Positions 60,249 to 64,000 of a stretch of DNA of 64,000 bases are shown one piece after another. Below the pieces are notes generated by a model. That model saw only the letters and a list, made by a program, of their open reading frames with translations. It did no database searches and was not told the DNA's origin. Origin of the DNA: Alteromonas sp. CI.11.F.A3 (GTDB taxonomy: Bacteria; Pseudomonadota; Gammaproteobacteria; Enterobacterales; Alteromonadaceae); contig NZ_CP136708.1 of the NCBI RefSeq assembly GCF_032925565.1, forward strand, positions 4,464,001 to 4,528,000, given 5' to 3'. Numbering within the stretch: the stretch's first letter is position 1; each line of letters starts with the position of its first letter. The position numbers and the translations under genes are program-made.

Positions 60249-62930
60249 ATGACTATAAAAGATATTGAAATTAATAGAGACCTGAAAAAAACTCAAAGTC
60301 TCATCAATTTGTTTTATCACCCCGTGCTTGTGGTCAATAACGACTTGGACATTCTGGCTTCAAATAATAAATTGAATGAGAGTGAGGCGCTGTCTTCCAA
60401 TTTGCCAATTATTATAGATGCCATAGTACCTTTGCTAAACGGCGAGCAAGAACTGGCTTTTTGCGTGATAGAAGGCGAAGAAAAACTGTGCACGGCCATG
60501 CCTATGGAACATGGGAGGACGCTAGTTAAAGTTGCTCGCTCTAAGCCATCTGCGCTGGCAAAACGATACTATAACTTAGTTACCGCCATCGATAAGATAC
60601 CCGATGCAGCAATAATTTGTAGCGACGGAAAAATTGACTTGGTTAATGAGCAATTTCAAAACATATTCCCTTTTTGCGGGAATAAAAGTTTAAACGGTGT
60701 GCCGTTAGATTCCATTCTTAACGATTTTAGTGACTATTTCGCACAAGGGGATAGCCATCTACAGGCTGTTACCTATCGTTTTTTACGACGGAAATTTAAT
60801 AGTAAACAAGAGATGTCTTTGTCGTTCACCGCCCCCGATGGACAATTCTATGAGTATCGCGACAATCTCACTTTCACAGGGGGGCGTGTCGGCCTTATTA
60901 TCAATGAATCGCAAATTAAAGGGCTAAACGAGCAACTTGAAAGTTCTTTCAATGAGGCAACCGCCCTTAGTAATGCAAAAAGCAACTTTATGGCAGCAAT
61001 GAGTCATGAGGTACGCACCCCATTGAACGGCATTATTGGACTACTCGATTTATGTGAACATCAAGACGAACTGAAAGGGAATGAGCTGTTAAGAAGAGTG
61101 TCTAAAAGTTCTAAGTCGTTGTTAAGCCTCATCAATGATGTTTTAGATTTCACTAAGTTTGATGCCAATATGGTTCAGCTCTCACCGTCAGACGTTAATT
61201 TGAGAGTACTTTGTGAAGAACTAATTAACACCTTCTATGGACAAGCAAAGCAACAAAATGTGGAGCTTACATTGTTTGTCGACCCCGTCATATCTCGAAT
61301 TGTTAGTGTAGATGAACTACGCCTCACCCAAGTACTCACAAACCTTATTAGCAATGGTCTGAAGTTTAATCAAAAGCTAAACGCAACACTTCGCCTTGAG
61401 GTATTGCAAGATGATTTAACCAACTACATTCACTTCAACGTTATTGATAATGGGATTGGTATAGAGAGTACTAAAGTACATACGATTTTTGATCGCTTCA
61501 CCCAAGCTAATGATGATATTCACAAAACGTTTGGTGGCACCGGGCTTGGTTTAAGCATCTGTCAAAAGATAGTACAGTTGATGGGTGGAGGTATCTATGT
61601 AGACAGTGAGCTAGGCAAAGGCTCTACCTTTGTGGTGCAACTACCACTAGAAGCTTGTTCTGCATCGGAGATTGAGTTAGCCCCAGCCAATTTAGGCAGT
61701 TTTACTTTTGAGACTAACAGCGCAGTCTTTTTTAACGATTTGAAGCGTTACGCTGAGCGGTTCCATTTTAGCGCCCGCTTCATAGATTCGTTGCCGGGCA
61801 ATGCATTACCAAACCATTTCTATTTATTAGATGCATCTAGTAGCAGTGAAGCTGGACTGATTAAAACTGAACAGGCATTGCAGGATAGCAGGTCTACTAT
61901 GCTAACAAGCCAAACCGCGTTGCTTGTAGATAACGTTAATATGCATGCCCACACTCACTCAACGGTTAAGCAGATTCATCTCGTTCCGCTTAAGTTAGCC
62001 GAATTATTCAACTTAGCAGCACCACAATCCGCTGCTTCGTCGACAACCTCTGCCAACACGTCGCCTAAAAATATTTCTGACCGATTACGTATATTAGTAG
62101 TAGAAGACAACCCAGATAATATTTACGTGCTCAAAAAACAATTTGGTGCACTGAACATTAAAGCAAGCTTTGCCATGTCTGCTGAAGAAGCCATTATTTT
62201 CTTTGAACAACAGCCATTCAATGTGGTGATTAGCGATTACCAAATGCCCGTCATTACTGGCGGAGAACTGATAGGTATTTTGCGAGGTTTAGAAGAAAGT
62301 GAACAGCGACCTAAGGCCACCATGCTAATCCTAACCGCAGATAACTCTAAGCAGTGCCAAGCACACTGTAACGAAGTGGGTGTCGACCGAATTTTAATGA
62401 AGCCGCTAACCTTGCAAACCTTAGCAGAACTAATTAGCCGTCTTAATAACGAGCAGCCCACTCCGAGTTCCTCTATAGAAACAACACCAGTTGAACCTGA
62501 ACCGGAAGCTCACTTCTTTGAAGACGACTTTTTTGATGACAGTAGCGAGGTAAATAGTAAGATTGATCCCACCCGTGTTTTTGATATTTCAGCATTAACC
62601 GAAATCGTTGGCGATATTAGCCCGCAAGAGGAATACGACTATCTATGCGGATTTGAAAAGAACCTGCACAAAGATTTCCCTCACATGTGTGACTTGGTCG
62701 ATGTCGAAGACTGGCAAGCCCTCTCGAAGCTTGCTCACAAATTGAAAAGTAGCGCCAGAATTGTTGGCGCGTATCATCTAAGTCAAAAATGCGAAGCCGT
62801 GGAGCTCGCAGGAAGACAAGATCCAGTAGACCAACTAATTTTGTTGGATTGGGAAGAAATGAAACTCGCTATCGAAGCGCTCATAGCTCATTTAAGAAAG
62901 TATTTGGAACATCATGACTCAATCAAGTGA
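60249..62930 (+). CDS. hybrid sensor histidine kinase with receiver and HPt domains
   Basis: An 893-residue soluble hybrid kinase; no TM segment is visible. The N-terminal 230 residues hold PAS-like sensing regions. A HisKA domain has His253 in AMSHEVRTPLNG. The HATPase_c domain has NLISNGLKF, DNGIGI and GGTGLGLSICQ. The receiver domain starts near residue 615 with ILVVEDN and has Asp663 in ISDYQMP. The HPt domain has His830 in LAHKLKSSAR. This is a complete His-Asp-His relay. Its stop overlaps the next response-regulator gene by 17 bases, so the final Asp is likely there. The signal is unknown. Confidence 0.9.
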   Translation: MTIKDIEINRDLKKTQSLINLFYHPVLVVNNDLDILASNNKLNESEALSSNLPIIIDAIVPLLNGEQELAFCVIEGEEKLCTAMPMEHGRTLVKVARSKPSALAKRYYNLVTAIDKIPDAAIICSDGKIDLVNEQFQNIFPFCGNKSLNGVPLDSILNDFSDYFAQGDSHLQAVTYRFLRRKFNSKQEMSLSFTAPDGQFYEYRDNLTFTGGRVGLIINESQIKGLNEQLESSFNEATALSNAKSNFMAAMSHEVRTPLNGIIGLLDLCEHQDELKGNELLRRVSKSSKSLLSLINDVLDFTKFDANMVQLSPSDVNLRVLCEELINTFYGQAKQQNVELTLFVDPVISRIVSVDELRLTQVLTNLISNGLKFNQKLNATLRLEVLQDDLTNYIHFNVIDNGIGIESTKVHTIFDRFTQANDDIHKTFGGTGLGLSICQKIVQLMGGGIYVDSELGKGSTFVVQLPLEACSASEIELAPANLGSFTFETNSAVFFNDLKRYAERFHFSARFIDSLPGNALPNHFYLLDASSSSEAGLIKTEQALQDSRSTMLTSQTALLVDNVNMHAHTHSTVKQIHLVPLKLAELFNLAAPQSAASSTTSANTSPKNISDRLRILVVEDNPDNIYVLKKQFGALNIKASFAMSAEEAIIFFEQQPFNVVISDYQMPVITGGELIGILRGLEESEQRPKATMLILTADNSKQCQAHCNEVGVDRILMKPLTLQTLAELISRLNNEQPTPSSSIETTPVEPEPEAHFFEDDFFDDSSEVNSKIDPTRVFDISALTEIVGDISPQEEYDYLCGFEKNLHKDFPHMCDLVDVEDWQALSKLAHKLKSSARIVGAYHLSQKCEAVELAGRQDPVDQLILLDWEEMKLAIEALIAHLRKYLEHHDSIK

Positions 62931-64000
62931 AGCACAAATTGTACTCTACATTACAGAGCCACAAAGTGACGAAATCGTTCTTGAGGTTATTAAGAAACAT
63001 TTTGAAGACTATGTTACGTGCGATTCTTTAAGAGATTTATGCAAGTTATTGATTGATACAAAACCTAAAGTGCTTTTATTAACCGGCGACTCATTAGAGA
63101 AAAGCCTGTTTACTTATTACCGCACACTGGAAGCACTGAAATCATACCACCTATGCAATCATAAAATTGTTAGTTTAATACCTCGTCAGTTTGAAAGAGA
63201 AGCTTATGAAGCCCATGCGGCGGGGATTATCGATGATTACATGATTGCCCGACCGGTTTATGAACTACATCGCATTATATTAATTTGCGAACATTTATTT
63301 ACCGAATTAGGGGTACATGTTCAAGATAAAGAGATGCTGGCTCAACAAACCTACTTTAGCAAAATCGACCATTTTGATGACAAAATAAAGCAGGCTTTAA
63401 AACAAGGCCTAGATTATAAAAATCAATTACAGTCAGAGTTTGAAAGCTCTATTGTAGAAATTGAGAACGCATTAGAACGAGCAGTAACACGGGTAGAAAT
63501 GGAGCAGTCCGTAGACCTTGATATTGCCAAGTTACAAGAGACCCTATCTAAAATAAAGTCAGACCAAATTCGTCCAGAGTTAATTAAACTACAAGCAAGG
63601 GCAATTAGCTTATTAGAAAAAACCCTCGATTTAAAAACCGCAGAATTAACGCCAAATACTAACGCTGAAGAAGCAACGACAGGTGCGAGCACTGAAACTA
63701 GCGCAGACGAAAAAGACAAAGGCTATGTCTTTAACCGACTATACAACCAAGATATCGACCCTGAAAAAGTACTAGAAAAAAAGAACGGTGTGCCATCTAT
63801 CCTTGTGGTTGAGGATGACATTATTAGTCTTCAATTAACTAAGCGATTGATTGATAAATATAAGATGCATTGTGATGCCGTAACCACAGGCAGGCAAGCC
63901 TTCGCTTCTTTAACCGCCAAAAAGTACGACCTTGTGCTAATGGATGTGAATTTACCAGACACTAACGGCATATACATTGTAGGCCAAGCGGCCTCACAGC
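62914..64000 (+). CDS. response regulator with N-terminal pseudo-receiver (partial)
   Basis: A frame open from ATG at 62914 to the window edge (362 codons seen). The N-terminal ~130 residues look like a receiver fold, but the phospho-Asp position is replaced (VLLLTGDS instead of LLxD), so it is probably a pseudo-receiver. A coiled-coil and acidic linker (about 150-285) precedes a canonical receiver: ILVVEDD and Asp344 in YDLVLMDVNLPDTNG. The output domain is beyond the window. The 17-base overlap with the hybrid kinase gene marks it as the partner in the phosphorelay. Confidence 0.85.
   Translation, partial: MTQSSEAQIVLYITEPQSDEIVLEVIKKHFEDYVTCDSLRDLCKLLIDTKPKVLLLTGDSLEKSLFTYYRTLEALKSYHLCNHKIVSLIPRQFEREAYEAHAAGIIDDYMIARPVYELHRIILICEHLFTELGVHVQDKEMLAQQTYFSKIDHFDDKIKQALKQGLDYKNQLQSEFESSIVEIENALERAVTRVEMEQSVDLDIAKLQETLSKIKSDQIRPELIKLQARAISLLEKTLDLKTAELTPNTNAEEATTGASTETSADEKDKGYVFNRLYNQDIDPEKVLEKKNGVPSILVVEDDIISLQLTKRLIDKYKMHCDAVTTGRQAFASLTAKKYDLVLMDVNLPDTNGIYIVGQAASQ

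Overview
The window looks like a chromosomal segment from a marine gammaproteobacterium of the order Alteromonadales, most likely Alteromonas or a close relative. This is inferred from protein character and gene order: ArcA, pmbA/darP, the mreBCD-maf-rng-yhdP-tldD cluster, an MSHA pilus locus next to mreB, and TonB-dependent sugar uptake. No rRNA, tRNA, insertion sequence, prophage or CRISPR array was seen. Genes are dense and most neighbours are joined by short overlaps.

Layout. 1-5.7 kb: the end of trmB, then rsmC, a lone glgA, a membrane histidine kinase and arcA. 5.75-9.9 kb: a GH2 beta-galactosidase divergent from an AraC-type regulator. 9.9-16.7 kb: pmbA, darP, an Ig-like-repeat lipoprotein, tldD and a nitrilase-family amidase. 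16.7-25.2 kb (minus strand): one long housekeeping run mreB-mreC-mreD-maf-rng-yhdP-nitrilase-tldD for cell shape, RNA processing and envelope functions. 25.5-39.2 kb (minus strand): a 16-gene MSHA type IV pilus locus, mshI to mshP. No mshQ follows mshP and no mshH precedes mshI. 39.3-44.2 kb: a histidine phosphatase and the glycerol module glpD, glpR and glpK, with recognisable GlpR operator sequences at glpK and glpD. 44.5-53.6 kb (plus strand): a probable alpha-galactoside uptake locus made of a TonB-dependent receptor, a tryptophan-halogenase-like flavoprotein, SapC, a sodium:solute symporter and a GH36 alpha-galactosidase. 53.7-58.6 kb (minus strand): a TPR protein, a secreted alpha/beta hydrolase, and a DapA-like aldolase with an MFS transporter. 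58.7-64 kb: an EAL/HDOD protein, then divergently a hybrid histidine kinase overlapping a response regulator that runs off the window.

How the parts work together. The receptor, symporter and alpha-galactosidase form a complete outer-membrane to cytoplasm path for an alpha-galactoside. The receptor operon and the galactosidase gene share a 12-bp AAAACGTTTACC motif of LacI-family operator type, although no LacI-family gene lies in the window. GlpK and GlpD convert glycerol to dihydroxyacetone phosphate under GlpR. MshE carries a c-di-GMP-binding MshEN domain, so pilus assembly is probably controlled by c-di-GMP.

No wholly new system could be demonstrated. The points most worth following are the shared operator in the alpha-galactoside locus, the tandem direct-repeat GlpR sites at glpD, the structured glpD-glpR intergenic region, a possible 44-residue membrane protein at 60.0 kb, and the phosphorelay pair at the right end.
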